From: Parasponia andersonii
Taxonomy: Eukaryota > Streptophyta > Magnoliopsida > Rosales > Cannabaceae
Reading direction: 5' to 3'
Length of the DNA stretch: 64,000 nucleotides
NCBI GenBank assembly: GCA_002914805.1
Contig: JXTB01000133.1
Location: 811,066 to 875,065 of the forward strand
Part shown: piece by piece, positions 44,591 to 55,848 of the stretch
Layout: each line of letters opens with the position of its first letter
Numbering within the stretch: the first letter of the stretch is position 1
Notes under the pieces: model-generated
Databases searched by the model: none
What the model was told of the DNA's origin: nothing
What the model saw: the letters and a program-made list of their open reading frames with translations, nothing else
Position numbers and translations under genes: made by a program

Positions 44591-45494
44591 ATGGCTACCG
44601 GCAATTTAGCATATCTTTAAGATCCACAACTTCAAGATAATAACTTTGATAATTGGACTATCAAAATAAAAGTCCTCCTTGGAGCACATGATGTTTGGGA
44701 AGTAGTAGAGAAAGGCTACAAAGAGCCAAGAGATGAGGCAACACTATCTTCAACACAGAAGAATAGTTTAAAAGATTCAAGAAAGAGAGACAAAAAGGCT
44801 ATCTTCCTTATCTACGAGGCCTTAGATGACGACTGGTTTAAGAAAATCTAAAGTGCAACCTCCACTAAGGAAGCATGGGAGAAATTTCAAATTTCATACA
44901 AGGGAGAAAAAAAGGTCAAAAAGGTCCGCCTTCAAACTCTAAGAAGAGAGTTTGATTTATTATACATGATAGAGACTGCGTCAGTTTCTGACTACTTTTC
45001 TAGAGTTTTAACCATTTCGAATCAAATAAAGTAAAATGATTCAAAATGGTGAGAAACTTGAAAATATTAAAATCATGGAAAAGATTCTTCGATCTTTAGA
45101 CCCAAAGTTTGATAATATTGTTACTATCATCGAAGAAACTAAAGATTTGCGAGCCATGACGATAGAACAACTCTTGGGTTCTTTATAAGCTCGCGAGGAA
45201 AAGAAAAAGAAGAAGTCAAATTTTAAGGAGCAGCTTCTCAAGACACAACTTATAGAGAAAGAAGATAGCCAATGTAGCGAAAGAAGTCAACGTGGCCGTG
45301 GTAGAGGACAAGCCCGAGGACAAGGATGTGGTACAAGTCGAGGTCGTGGTAGAGGTCGAATGAATTCAAGGCCTGAGAAGTCTCAAGTTGAATGTTTCAA
45401 TTGTCACAAGTTTGGGGATTATGCTAGAGAGTGTAGAGCACCCAATAGCAGAATTGAAGAGAAAGTCAATTACGTTGAAGAGAAAAGGGAATAG
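44591..45494 (+). pseudogene. Copia gag, broken
   Basis: From ATG 44591 the frame gives MATGNLAYL, a stop, then a UBN2/gag region with NFDNWTIKIKVLLGAHDVWE, further stops and a frame change near 45030. An RG-rich stretch follows at 45285-45372. The zinc knuckle at about 45390-45431 reads CFNCHKFGDYARECR: the His of C-x2-C-x4-H-x4-C is Asp. Several stops precede the protease. Confidence 0.88.
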
Positions 45495-48400
45495 AATGGC
45501 ACTGTGCTACTAGCATATAAAGACAACAAAGGGGGATAAGACAACACATGGTATCTTGACACCAGTGCTAGCAATCATATGTGTGGGCATCGATCAATGT
45601 TTATAGAGCTTGATGAATCAATCAGTGGAAGTGTTTCTTTCAGTGATGATTCAAAAGTAGCGGTAAAAGGAAAAGATAAAATTCTTATCCGCTTAAAAAA
45701 TGGGGAGCATCAATTTATTTCAAATATTTATTTTGTACCCACAATAAAAACAAACATCTTAAGTTTGGGACAACTCTTAGAGAAAGGCTATGATATTCAC
45801 TTGAAAGATTATAGTCTTTCTATAAGAGATAACAACATGAACTTGATTGCCAAGGTGCCTATGTCAAGAAATAGAATGTTCTTATTGAACATTCAAAATA
45901 ATATGGCAAAATATCTGAAAGCATGTTACAAGGATTCATCATGGCTATGGCATTTGAGATTCGGGAATCTTAACTTTGGAAGACTAGAGCTATTGTCCAA
46001 GAAAAAAATGGTGAGAGGCTTGCCATGCATCAATCATCTTGATCAACTTTGTGAAGGATACTTACTTGGGAAGCAATTCAGGAAAAGCTTTCTAAAAGAG
46101 TCGAATTCAAAAGCCCAGAAGCCACTAGAGCTGGCGCATATAGATGTGTGCGGTCCTATCAAACCAAGTTCTTTCAGCAAGAGCAATTACTTCTTGGTCT
46201 TTATTGATGATTTCTCAAGAAAGACTTGGGTTTATTTCTAGAAGCAATAATCAGAAGTCTTTGAAGCTTTCAAGAAGTTCAAGACTGCTGTTGAGAAGGA
46301 AAGCGGTCTTCAGATCAAAGCCATGAGATCTGATAGAGGAGGAGAATTCACTTCAAAAGAGTTCCAAGAATTCTGCGAAGCAAATGGAATTCGACGACCT
46401 TTAACTGTTCCAAGATCCCCTTAACAAAATGGCGTGGCAAAAACGAAGAATTGGACCATCCTCAACATAGCTCGAAGCATGCTGAAAAGTAAGAGATTAC
46501 CCAAAGAGTTCTGGGCAGAAGCTGTTGCATGTACAATTTATTTGTACAATCAATCTCTAACAAGAAGTGTGTGGGGAAAGACACCACAAGAAGCATGGAG
46601 CAGAAGGAAGCCTGAGATCTCTCACTTGAGAGTCTTTGGAAACGTAGCCCATATGCATGTGCCAGATGAACATAGAACCAAACTTGATGATAAAAGCGAG
46701 AAGTTCATTTTCATTGGCTATGACATCAACTCCAAAGAATATAAGTTATACAATCCTAACAATGGAAAAGTAATCATTAGCCGAGATGTAATATTCGATG
46801 AAGAAGGTGAATGGGACTTTGGTTCTCAAATAAATAACTACAATTTCTTTCCACAATTTGAAGATCTGGAAACACCAGCAGAGAAAGCAAGAGAAGTCCA
46901 TCAGGAAGCTATTACTCTACCTTCCTCAATAACATCATCCACTTATGAAGATTCACCTCCATCTTTCTTAACTGAGAGGCATGAAGAATGTACATGAAGT
47001 CTTGAAGATCTATATGAGTTGACCGATAGACTCGAACACCTCACTCTATTTTGCCCTATTTTGCCTATTTGCTGATTATGAACCGGTGAACTTCCAAGAG
47101 GCTATACAAGATGAAAAATAGAAGAATGCGATGGATGAAGAAGTCAAAGCCATAGAGAAGAATGACACTTGGGAACTATCTATTATTCCTAAAGGTCATA
47201 AAGCTATCGGTGTAAAATGGGTGTACAAGGGGAAGAAGAATGCCAACAGAGAGGTAGAAAGATACAAAGCAAGGCTAATCGTGAAAGGCTATAGTCAAAA
47301 AGCTGGCATTGACTACGACGAGATATTAGCTCCTGTGGCATGATTAGAAACTATAAGACTAATTATTTCTCTTGCTGCTCAAAACAAATAGAAGATTCAT
47401 CAGATGGATGTAAAGTCTATATTTCTGAATGGAGTTCTTAAAGAAGAAGTCTATATCGAACAACCATTGGGTTATGATATGAAAGGGCATAAAGATAAGG
47501 TTTTGAAGCTGAAGAATGCTCTTTACAGTCTAAAGCAAGCACCAAGAGTATGGAATAGCCGAATTGAAAAATATTTTCAAGAGAATGGATTCATTAAGTG
47601 CCTTTATGAACATGCTCTCTATGTTAAGACTAAAGATGGAGATATCTTGGTCATATGCTTGTATATGGATGATCTCATATTCATTGGAAAGTAATCCAAG
47701 GATATTTGATGAATTTTAGAGAATAATGACACATGAGTTTGAAATGACAGATATCTGACTTATAGTGTACTACCTCAGCATAGAAGTCAAGCAAAAGGAA
47801 GAAGGCATCTTTATCTCTAAAGAAAGCTATACAAAGGAGATTCTAAAGAAGTTCAATATGGATGATTGCAAGCCGATAAATACACCAGTGGAGTGCGGAA
47901 TAAAATTATTCAAAGACAATGAAGCAGAAAAGGTGGATCCAACACTCTTCAAAAGCCTTATTGGATGCCTTCCGTACTTGACATGCACAGGGCCCGATAT
48001 TCTCTATGCAACTGGACTAGTGAGTCGTTACATGGAAACTCTAACAACTACTCACTTCAAAGCTACAAAGAGAATTCTCCGTTATCTAAAAGGTACAATT
48101 AATCTTGGCTTACTCTATTCAGTTTCTAATTATTACAAACTCGTTGGTTACAGTGATAGTGATTGGGCCGGAGATACTGATGATCGAAAAAGCACAACTG
48201 GTTTTGTGTTTTTCATGGGAGAAACTGCCTTCACCTGGGTATCTAAGAAACAACCGATTGTTACCCTTTCAACATGCGAAGCTGAGTATGTAGTTGCTAC
48301 GTCATGTGTTAGTCATGCAATCTGGCTAAGAAGGTTGTTGAAAGAGTTAAACATGTCTCAAAAGGAGCCAACAGAGATTTTTATCGACAATAAGTCAGTA

Positions 48401-48610
48401 ATAGCTTTGGCTAAAAATCTAGTCTTTCAGGACCGAAGCAAGCATATCGACACTTGCTATCATTACATAAGAGAATGTGTTGCAAACAAAGAAGTACAAT
48501 TGGAGTATATGAGATCACATGATCAGATTGCTGATATTTTCATCAAGCCACTCAAGTTTGAAGACTTCGCAAGATTAAGAAATTTACTTGGTATTATAAA
48601 ACAAGTTTAA
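45495..48610 (+). pseudogene. Copia pol (protease, integrase, RT, RNase H), broken
   Basis: Protease active site near 45558 is D-T-S-A-S instead of D-T-G-A-S. The integrase zinc region has GNLNF for GHLNF and CEGYLLGK for CEGCLLGK, so two of four ligands are lost. The catalytic region keeps HIDVCGP and MRSDRGGEF, but the Glu of Q-N-G-V-A-E is Lys (46440-46442). Stops fall at 46240 and 46423, and in the spacer before the RT. Reverse transcriptase (47131-47694) has MDVKSIFLNG, LKQAPRVW and an intact YMDD. RNase H (47765-48610) has DSDWAGD, STCEAEY and the C-terminal ADIFIKPL. Single stop codons separate most blocks. Confidence 0.93.
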
Positions 48611-48617
48611 GGGGGGC

Positions 48618-49019
48618 TATTGAAAAAAAAAAACTTGTTTAAGCCCATAAGAAGTATTTTAAGCCCATCAACATGAGGCCCAATAAGTTGGAATTAGCCT
48701 AAGTACAAAGCTCGTAAAAGAAAAAAGCCCAAGTCCAAATTAAAGAAGCCCTCCACCTAGAATCTTCTAGTGTTAGCTAGATATTAGCTTTCTACATATG
48801 AATTATTTGATTACTTAGATTATTATTAGAAGTGTGCAGAAGAAAATACGTGTGGCTTAAGAATTTTTGTAATTATTTGTTTGTGTGGCTCTCATTGTTT
48901 TTCATGTAGTATAAATACCCCTCCCCATTTGAGTTGTAAGTATCAAGTAAGAAGCAAAGCTTCTAAGAGTGAAGAGAAGAGAGAAAGAAGCATAGTTTTT
49001 AGTAAGCGAGTGAGTGAGA
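48618..49019 (+). repeat. Ty1/copia 3' LTR, truncated
   Basis: Starts TATTGAAAAA after the polypurine tract and follows the 5' LTR to about the GAGTGAGTGAG near 49019. It then diverges, so the R/U5 end with the terminal CA is missing. No target duplication can be read. Confidence 0.88.
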
Positions 49020-49379
49020 AAGAAGCATAGCTTGGAGAAAAAACTACAGGAATAATTATAATTTCTATCCCACAAACTAGCTATTTTATACGATGTATTA
49101 AAACTTTAGTTTTTTTTTGCATATAGTGAATATGAGAGCTTTATGCTAATTTATATTATTCTTCTAGTTCATAATATCTATTTCATAAAAATTGTATTCT
49201 ATTATATAAAATAAATTTACAACATTCAATGTTGTACTAGTATAGAAACTTAAATTATGTGCATTTTCTTAGTAGCTTGATCATATATTTTAATTATATA
49301 TTAATCATAGTAAATCTCTCTCATATCTTTTTTTTTTCTTCAATTAAATTACATAATAACTAGATTAACTAGTTTAATT

Positions 49380-49894
49380 ATAAAGATTGATTAATGATGG
49401 CTAATAACTGGCAACCAAATTGAACAATAACTAGAAACTAGTAATCAAATTACGCAATAAACAAATTTGTAGTAACTAAATTACGTAATATAACTAGATT
49501 AGTAGTAACTAAATTGCACAATAACCAGATTAACGATAACCAATAACTAAGAACCAAATTACACAATAACTAGAGTAATAGTAACTAGTAACGGGTAACT
49601 AGTTTGGAAAGTGCTCTGAAACAATAATTGGAACCTATATCGTTTTCTGGTTACCAAATGTTTTAATAAGCAATTAGTTTAGAAATTGACTATCGATCTT
49701 AAACTGGTAACCAAATTGATTACTGGAAGCTAGATCTGTTACTGGTTACCAAATTGAAAATTGGTTGTCTATCCTAAAACTAGTTACCAATCTAGTAACT
49801 AAAAGCCAAATTTGTTAATGGTAACTAGAATGGTAACAAGAACTAGATTGGTAACAGTAACCAGATTGATATCTAAAAGTTAGATTAGTTAATA
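49380..49894. repeat. TAACTAGTAACC-type minisatellite, left block
   Basis: Dense degenerate repetition of words such as TAACTAG, AACCAAATT, GGTAACTAG and their reverse complements. The core ACTAGT is palindromic, so the array looks alike on both strands. It continues after the solo LTR at 51988. Confidence 0.85.
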
Positions 49895-49899
49895 GTTAC

Positions 49900-51982
49900 T
49901 GTGATGCCCAAGATTCTCACATACATAATAAGCCAGATTCTCACATACATAATAAGTCAATAATAAACATATTCATATTACATAATAGACATATCAAGCA
50001 ACTAGTATCAATTTCATGGTAAATTACTCATTCTGATTGTTAAATGATCTGTATTATTGTACTAATATTTATGGAAGTGCTCCCATGCAGTGTAAAGGCT
50101 CAGTACCCTCAGAGAGAGAGAGCTTGGTGTGTGAAAGGGACAAAGAATACATTTATGAATAGTAATACTATACGAACATGCATTAAAATCGTATCTGTTG
50201 ATAACTTGGTCAAATAGTAGTTTTTCGGTAAAATGCATTTTCAAGGTTTTCAGAGCCAAATTGACAGTGCGTTTAAAACTTCAAATAGCTTTTATTTAAT
50301 GTATAGAAACCATTCCTAGCATTTTCCAAAATGTTGGTTTTAGGTAAGCACGAGGTGGCAGTTACTGTACTGAACCGTGTTTAATTACACTAAGCTAGCT
50401 TAGATTAAACTTAATCGCGTAATGTCATCTTTGTGCACTCTAATAATTAGGCATTGATACTTTGTTTTTATTATTAATTGGAGTCTAATTGATTTATTTT
50501 TATGTTTAATGATTGGTTATGGGGCTAGGTTTCACTAGATTACAATAAGATTGGCCATATGGAATTATAGGTCAAAGTATGACTAGTTTTCACCTCTTAA
50601 GCTAGGTTTCACCATTTTGGTCTACACTTGGGTGCATAGGATGGACCAGCAACGTGGTGAGTATGCTAAGGATGTTTTAGAGCTGGACACATGGAAAGTA
50701 AGGTGCAAAATTCCCAAAATACCCCTTAGAACTTAAGTTATTCCATTTCTTAGTTATTAAGTATCACTTTTGCTGGTCACTTTCTTCTCCTTTCTCTCCA
50801 GCTACGACCTGAAACTCTCCCACTCATTTTTAGACTTCTCTCAACTCCTATTAACCATTTCCAAGAGTTTCCAAGTAGTAGAACTCAATTTGGAGCTCNN
50901 NNNNNNNNNNNNNNNNNNNNNNNNNNNNNNNNNNNNNNNNNNNNNNNNNNNNNNNNNNNNNNNNNNNNNNNNNNNNNNNNNNNNNNNNNNNNNNNNNNNN
51001 NNNNNNNNNNNNNNNNNNNNNNNNNNNNNNNNNNNNNNNNNNNNNNNNNNNNNNNNNNNNNNNNNNNNNNNNNNNNNNNNNNNNNNNNNNNNNNNNNNNN
51101 NNNNNNNNNNNNNNNNNNNNNNNNNNNNNNNNNNNNNNNNNNNNNNNNNNNNNNNNNNNNNNNNNNNNNNNNNNNNNNNNNNNNNNNNNNNNNNNNNNNN
51201 NNNNNNNNNNNNNNNNNNNNNNNNNNNNNNNNNNNNNNNNNNNNNNNNNNNNNNNNNNNNNNNNNNNNNNNNNNNNNNNNNNNNNNNNNNNNNNNNNNNN
51301 NNNNNNNNNNNNNNNNNNNNNNNNNNNNNNNNNNNNNNNNNNNNNNNNNNNNNNNNNNNNNNNNNNNNNNNNNNNNNNNNNNNNNNNNNNNNNNNNNNNN
51401 NNNNNNNNNNNNNNNNNNNNNNNNNNNNNNNNNNNNNNNNNNNNNNNNNNNNNNNNNNNNNNNNNNNNNNNNNNNNNNNNNNNNNNNNNNNNNNNNNNNN
51501 NNNNNNNNNNNNNNNNNNNNNNNNNNNNNNNNNNNNNNNNNNNNNNNNNNNNNNNNNNNNNNNNNNNNNNNNNNNNNNNNNNNNNNNNNNNNNNNNNNNN
51601 NNNNNNNNNNNNNNNNNNNNNNNNNNNNNNNNNNNNNNNNNNNNNNNNNNNNNNNNNNNNNNNNNNNNNNNNNNNNNNNNNNNNNNNNNNNNNNNNNNNN
51701 NNNNNNNNNNNNNNNNNNNNNNNNNNNNNNNNNNNNGCTTTTGTACCTATTTTGTGTGTGTACATTATGTAAATTTCATGAGAGGCCCACTTTGAGAGGG
51801 TGTATGTATGTATATATTGCAGTATGTATAAATATGAGTGGAGTTTTCCTTTTCTTCCACAAAGTTTAAAAGTTTTAATTTTCCCCGATTTTATCAGTTC
51901 TAAGTCGAGTAGTGTCTCCCGATTTCACTAAATATTTATACAAATACCCTTACGTACGTGTGTGGGATCGGGGGGTGTTACA
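49900..51982 (+). repeat. Solo LTR in the minisatellite, with perfect target duplication
   Basis: Begins TGTGATGCCCAAG and ends GGGGGGTGTTACA, with GTTAC on both sides (49895-49899 and 51983-51987). About 2083 bp including the N gap 50899-51736. TG...CA ends, the 5-bp duplication and the lack of visible internal domains identify a solo LTR; the end style resembles Tekay/Del-type chromovirus LTRs. The gap hides the middle, so a small internal region cannot be excluded. Confidence 0.85.
50899..51736. other. Assembly gap (N)
   Basis: 838 unknown bases inside the solo LTR. The long open frames spanning it are artefacts. Confidence 1.
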
Positions 51983-51987
51983 GTTAC

Positions 51988-53740
51988 CAAATTGAGTAAT
52001 TAGTGTTGTAACTAATAACTAATAACTAGTAACCGATAACCAACTTAAAAATTAGCTAGAAGTCCTGGAACTAATAACCAAATGGATAACTGGAAACTAA
52101 ATTAGTTAATAGTTATCAATTGTTATAATAGGTATTCAGTAATTGGTAACTAGTTTGGAATTTAGTAATGAGGAGTATGACTCAATGAAAGAAAATTGAA
52201 AAAGGAAAAAAATGAAAAACAAAATACATGAAAGAGTGATCAAATTAGTAACTAGTTACGAGTAATTAAATTAGTAACTAATAACTAGATTGGTTTATGA
52301 AAAATATACAAAATAGTAGCGTATTATCCTATAAAGCAGTTAATGTGATTATAAAAAAAAATACAAGGAAAAAAAAGGCAAAAAGAAAAAAGAAAAAAGT
52401 AATTCAAAGAATGAAAAAGAAACAAAGAAACATAAGAAGAAAAAGAGGAGCATGGCTAAATGAAAAAAAAAATAGAAAAGGGAAACAAATCTAAAAATAA
52501 GAAGAGATGAACCAGTACTCAATAGCCAAATTGGTAACTAATACTAAGTAACTAAATTGATAATTGATAATTGATAACTAGATTAGTTTACAATAACCAT
52601 TGGCTACTGTTGTATTGGTCATTAGTAATTAGTCACCAGTCTTTGTAAGTAGCCATCAATTTTGCCACTAAGAAAAAAAAAACAATAACTAATAACCAAT
52701 TTCAGTCTTAGTAACTAGCCACTAGAATGGAAACCAATAACTAGATTGGTATTGTATAGAAATCCGAAACCAATAACTAGTTTCCAGCATAGTTATCGAT
52801 AAATACTATTTAAAATTCATAATTATTCTGGTCACTAGTAACTAGTAAATAGTCACCAGTCTAAGTAGCCATTATTCTAGAAACTAGTAGCTAGATTGTT
52901 TACAAGATATCAGTACTAGTAATCGGTAACTTGTCACCAATTTAAGTAGCCACAAGTCTAGAAACTAGCAACCAGTAACTTGTCATTATAGAAACTAGTA
53001 GCTAGATTGGTTACAAATAACCAATACTAGTAACTCGTAACTTGTCACCAATTTAAGTGGCCACTAGTCAAGAAATTAATAACCTAAATTGTCACCACAG
53101 TTTACCAAGTACTTATTATTTATTGAGATATCTAAAAACTATTTATTCTGGTTATGAATAACCGGTAGAAAGTCACTAGTCTAAGTGGCTACTAGTCTAA
53201 AACATAGTGGCTAGATGAGTTACTAGTAACCAATATTTGTAACCAGTAACTTGTCACAAGTTTAAGTGACCACTGGTCTAGAAACTAATAACCTAATTAG
53301 TTACTATAGTTTACTAACTATTTATTATATATTGAGATAACTAAAAAAATTTACTATGATCATTGGTAGACGGTAAAAAGTCATCAGTCTAAGTGACTGC
53401 TAATCTGGAAACTAATAGCTACATTGTTTACTTACTAGTAACCAGTATTAGTAACTGGTAAATTGTCACCAATTTAAGTGGCTACCAGTCTAGAAACTAA
53501 TAACTTAAATGATTACTATAGTTTACCAAGTACTTATTATTTATTAAGATAACTAAAAAATATTTATTCTAGATACTGGGTAATTAGTAAAAATCACCAG
53601 TCTAAGTGGCTAGATTGGTTACTAGTAACTAATACTGATAACTAGTAACTTTTTACCAGTCAAATTGGCTACTAGTTTGGAAACTAGTAACGTAAATGGT
53701 TACTATAGTTTACCAAGAGTTAGTACTTTATTTTATTTTA
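51988..53740. repeat. TAACTAGTAACC-type minisatellite, right block with ~200-bp higher-order units
   Basis: Same short words as the left block. From about 52850 a longer period appears. The landmark TTTACCAAGTACTTATTATT or a close variant recurs at 53101, 53310, 53522 and in part at 53709, spacings 209, 212 and 187 bp. Each unit also contains 'cttgtcaccaatttaagtgg' and 'tctagaaactaataacct' phrases. A purine-rich low-complexity island lies at 52330-52510. Confidence 0.85.
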
Positions 53741-54120
53741 TTTTATTTTTTTTAAAAAAAAAGGAGAAAAGGAAAGGAAAAAAAGAAATTAGAAAAAGAG
53801 AAAAGAGAAAACTAAAAGGATGATTTTTTTTTAAAGACCAAAAAGGAGAGGGATGGACATGGTTCCATAAAAAAAAAGGGAAAAAATGAAAATAAAAAAC
53901 AAAAAGAGAAGAACTAGTAACGAGTACGCAATAGTAACGAGTACAAAAAAATAAATGAAGAAGTATTAAAAAAAAGGAAAAGAAAAAAAAATAAAAAAGA
54001 AAAAATTAATTAAAAAGATAAAAAAATAATGAGTGAGAAGGGGATTTATGAGAAATAAAATATAAAAGGAAAAAAAGAAAACAAAAAAAGAAAAAAAAAA
54101 AATGAAAAAATAAAAAACAT
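53741..54120. repeat. Purine-rich low-complexity tract
   Basis: Almost only A and G on the + strand, with runs of A and AAAAAG/GGAAAA words, between the minisatellite and the truncated 5' LTR of the gypsy element. Confidence 0.85.
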
Positions 54121-55703
54121 CACATATTGACTATGTTCCGAAATGGTGAAAAATTAGATACATATTGACTATGTTCCGAAATGGCCCCGACAAATGAAAT
54201 CGGACGACTCAAATTTGCCTCGTTTCGCATGCCGTGGGGGCCCGCTTCCAAATTTGACAATTTATATGTCTAACCTAGGGTTTTTGGGTGCTCTAAATTC
54301 AGTGATTAAGTCTGTTTCGTGATTTGAAGCTCCGTTTGAAAATCAAGTTATCAAACCAAAGAACCAAAGTTTCGAAAACAATGTTCTCTCTTCCAAATGA
54401 CGCCAAACTTTTTCCATAGCCTTGTAATGCTAGTTGGACGCTCGATAGAGGTAGGGATTTGATTACTTGACTTAAAAATTAATTTAATTTATGAATTTCA
54501 TATATTTTCAATAAATATAGAATTTCGTAAAATAATTTATAAAAATTGTGTTTATGTCTTTTTTGACCTGATTTGAGATATAAACAATCTGAGAGACACG
54601 TCACACTAGTTGACGTGTCATATATATTGTTTTGGATTGATTTTTGCAGGAAATTGGATTTTTGGGTTTGATAGATAATAGCTGTTGTAATGCTAAACTT
54701 TTTAGAAAATCCAAAATGTTTTGAGAACTCAGTTTTGAGGATTAGAAGTGATTTGATTAAAGAATACTGCATGGTTATTTTGAGATTTTGTGGAAATATG
54801 GTATATCTTTATCCTATCATTCATATAAGAATTGCATACATTCACACATTTACGATGCCTTACATTGGGTGATCGGACTTACGATACCCTACATTGGGTT
54901 ATCGGACTTACGATGCCTCACATAGGGTGATCGGACTTATGATGCCCAACATTGGGTGATTGGACTTACGATGCCTCTTTAGGTAGCTCGGACTTATGAG
55001 TGATCCATTAGGACACTACAGACATCATGATTGCATACATGGTTATATGCTGTCTTGAATGGATATGTACTAATTTTGATGGATGTTATAATAGTTTGAA
55101 ATGTTTGAACTATTAGACTATGATTTCTACTTAAGTTTTGTGAACTGTTTTGAATGGAATACTAACGATACATGGCCTTCAACATGAGTATATTTTCTAT
55201 GTATGTAAGAACTTGTAATCGACTCTTTACTGGGCATTAGCTTACCCCTTTCTTCCCCCCAGGTGGTACTCAGTGTAATTTGGATCAGAAGAGCTAGATC
55301 AAGGTATTTGTAGAACAACTAGTTTATTTATATTTTGGTAAATTCCTAAGAGACTTGTAAAATATTTGAATTTGAGTAGGAATTTCGGATTTCATTAGAC
55401 TTTATAAATTAGAATATGAAATCTAGACCTGGTTTGTATTACTTATGTCTGAGTTAAAGTGTGAAATGATTTGTGATATACGACTATTAAAACAATTGTT
55501 TTATTTACGGTCTATATTCAATGAGTGATGCATAACTATGGGATTTTATTTTAAATTAAATATTTTTTTGAGGCCAGTTTTGAAAGGTTAGAGACCCCGA
55601 AGCAAAATTTTGAATGAATTGAGTCTTTTTATTTATTTGTTTTTGATATTTCTAATTTATGAAATACCCATTCTGCCATTGACCCTGACCTCGGGTCGTG
55701 ATA
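54121..55703 (+). repeat. Ty3/gypsy 5' LTR, 5'-truncated
   Basis: Aligns with the solo LTR at 19914-22143 from its internal 'tgactatgttc' region to the end (GGGTCGTGATA). The first roughly 600-700 bp of the LTR are missing and replaced by the purine-rich tract. The edge carries a small direct duplication of 'catattgactatgttccgaaatgg' (54126 and 54162). A roughly 30-bp 'gatcggacttacgatgcc' unit is repeated about four times at 54850-54975. Confidence 0.88.
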
Positions 55704-55710
55704 GAAAATT

Positions 55711-55722
55711 TGGTATCAGAGC
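55711..55722 (+). other. Primer-binding site (tRNA-Met)
   Basis: TGGTATCAGAGC shortly after the LTR end at 55703, complementary to the 3' end of a methionine tRNA. Confidence 0.9.
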
Positions 55723-55848
55723 TAGGTTTTAATTTAAAATATTCAGAGTGTGTCACTTATTAAACTAGATTGGATATTTATTTTATATAGGTCGTAAAAA
55801 TCATCATCTTACTAATACGTTGGACATATTGAAATTCAGGTCAAGAAA

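Larger units (their letters stand above)
43611..49019 (+). mobile_element. Degenerate Ty1/copia retrotransposon
   Basis: Contains, in copia order, the 5' LTR, an initiator-Met tRNA primer-binding site, gag, protease, integrase, reverse transcriptase, RNase H, a polypurine tract (AAGGGGGG, 48609-48616) and a 3' LTR lacking its last roughly 90 bp. Integrase before reverse transcriptase assigns it to Ty1/copia; motif wording resembles the Tork/TAR side of the superfamily. Several stop codons and frame changes show it is inactive. The two LTRs differ at scattered positions, so the insertion is not recent. Confidence 0.95.

Noticed and set aside
50770-51795. Long open frames on both strands
   Set aside because: They span the N gap; only unknown residues keep them open.
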